Shown in pieces: positions 63,319 through 64,000 of a stretch of 64,000 bases of DNA. The stretch spans positions 1 through 64,000 of the forward strand of contig NZ_BNJR01000004.1 of NCBI RefSeq assembly GCF_016860605.1, given 5' to 3'. The notes below the pieces were generated by a model that ran no database searches, was not told where the DNA came from, and saw only the letters and a list, made by a program, of their open reading frames with translations. The stretch is from Lentilactobacillus fungorum. GTDB taxonomy: Bacteria > Bacillota > Bacilli > Lactobacillales > Lactobacillaceae. The position numbers were made by a program, and so were the translations under genes. Position 1 is the first letter of the stretch. Each line of letters begins with the position of its first letter.

Positions 63319-64000
63319 ATGGGAAAATCAATCGCAATTAATGCTGGTAGTTCAACACTTAAGTATAAGTTATTTCAAATGCCTGAAGAAGAAGTATTGT
63401 CAAGCGGTGCTATTGACCGTATTGGCTTAGGTTCTTCTGATGTTTCAATTAAGTATGGTGATGGCAAAAAGTTTAAAGCAACTCAAGATATTGATAATCA
63501 CGAAGAGGCAATTCAGCTCGTGTTAGACAAGTTATTGAGTTTGAACATCATCAAGAATTACAACGAAATAACGGGTGTTGGCCATCGGATCGTTGCTGGT
63601 GGGGAATTATTTCCCGATTCTGTTATCATCGATGACGATGTGATGAAAAAGATTGAATCATTAACGGATTTTGCACCATTGCATGAACCCGCTAACTTAT
63701 TAGGAATTAAAGCCTTCAAGAAAATATTGCCAGATGTGATTAGCGTGGCGGTATTTGACACCTCATTTCATACAACACTGCCTGAAGTTAATTATATGTA
63801 TAGTTTGCCATATGAATACTATCAAAAGTATCAAGTTAGAAAGTATGGCGCTCATGGGACAAGTTATCGTTATGTATCGCAAAGAGCGGCTGATTTGTTA
63901 GGCAAACCACTTAAGGATCTTAAGCTTGTTGTGCTCCATCTTGGTGCAGGCGCATCAATTGCCGCAATCAAAGATGGTAAGTCATTTGATACGTCAATGG
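63319..64000 (+). CDS. ackA: Acetate kinase, 3' end outside the window
   Basis: Converts acetyl phosphate and ADP to acetate and ATP, the energy-yielding end of the phosphoketolase or pyruvate pathways. About 227 N-terminal residues are present: INAGSSTLKYKLF (phosphate-binding loop), GHRIVAGG, and VFDTSFH and LHLGAGASI further on. The ATG at 63319 (MGKSIAINAGSS) aligns with the family start; ATG at 63310 is only 3 nt from GAGGAG, whereas 63319 is 12 nt away, so the start is not fully settled. Confidence 0.95.
   Translation, partial: MGKSIAINAGSSTLKYKLFQMPEEEVLSSGAIDRIGLGSSDVSIKYGDGKKFKATQDIDNHEEAIQLVLDKLLSLNIIKNYNEITGVGHRIVAGGELFPDSVIIDDDVMKKIESLTDFAPLHEPANLLGIKAFKKILPDVISVAVFDTSFHTTLPEVNYMYSLPYEYYQKYQVRKYGAHGTSYRYVSQRAADLLGKPLKDLKLVVLHLGAGASIAAIKDGKSFDTSM

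Overview
This window is a stretch of core chromosome from a low-to-moderate G+C Gram-positive bacterium, almost certainly a member of the Lactobacillaceae. The evidence is strong AGGAGG-type ribosome binding sites, TTG and GTG starts, T-box riboswitches, a catabolite-responsive element (cre) between pepQ and ccpA, SOS boxes of the GAAC-N4-GTTC type, and gene orders shared with lactobacilli and Bacillus (nifZ-thiI, mreBCD-minCD, rny-ymdB-mutSL-ruvAB-queA-tgt-yajC, ireB-ruvX-yrzB, zapA-cvpA-mutS2-trxA, ytxGH/pepQ/ccpA, comG-ytxK-ackA). I could not assign a species. Nearly all genes read on the + strand. The - strand exceptions are rpsD, the msrC-like gene, yslB, mscS and pepQ. I found no rRNA, tRNA, prophage, insertion sequence or CRISPR array.

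Layout. 1-3300: rpsD (with a leader hairpin that masks its ribosome binding site), a free-methionine-sulfoxide reductase and the division regulator ezrA. 3.3-10.8 kb: cysteine desulfurase and ThiI (tRNA thiolation), thiol peroxidase, T-box-controlled valS, and folC. 10.8-14.9 kb: a cell-shape and division-site cluster, mreBCD-minCD. 14.9-17.5 kb: an amino-acid ABC transporter behind a tandem T-box leader that I read as histidine-specific. 17.7-23.8 kb: yfmF-yfmH, rodZ, pgsA, a short CinA-type protein and SOS-controlled recA. 24.1-26.7 kb: alanine dehydrogenase and an amino-acid permease. 27-29.5 kb: RNase Y and YmdB. 29.5-42.1 kb: DNA repair and tRNA modification (mutS, mutL, ruvA, ruvB, queA, tgt), yajC, dinB, nrnA and a DEAD-box helicase. 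42.1-49.8 kb: T-box-controlled alaS, ireB-ruvX-yrzB, zapA-cvpA-mutS2 and trxA. 49.9-55.3 kb: yslB, murI, rdgB, a phosphodiesterase, a CBS-domain c-di-AMP-binding candidate, an MscS channel and the ytxG/ytxH pair. 55.3-58.6 kb: pepQ, ccpA and yebC. 58.7-62.2 kb: the complete comGA-GG pseudopilus operon for DNA uptake. 62.3-64 kb: a YtxK-type methyltransferase and the start of ackA, cut by the window end.

The coding content is conventional. I found no convincing novel multi-gene system. The most interesting material is regulatory RNA. The transporter leader carries two T-box antiterminator/terminator modules: the first matches tRNA-His at codon and discriminator base, while the second lacks a Stem I and has a discriminator-pairing base that does not fit tRNA-His. 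The alaS T-box has a terminator whose upstream arm is taken from the small hairpin before the T-box rather than from the antiterminator. A family of related intergenic hairpins with a shared TTTTGTC core ends four separate transcription units. SOS boxes at recA, ruvAB and dinB define a small local LexA regulon.
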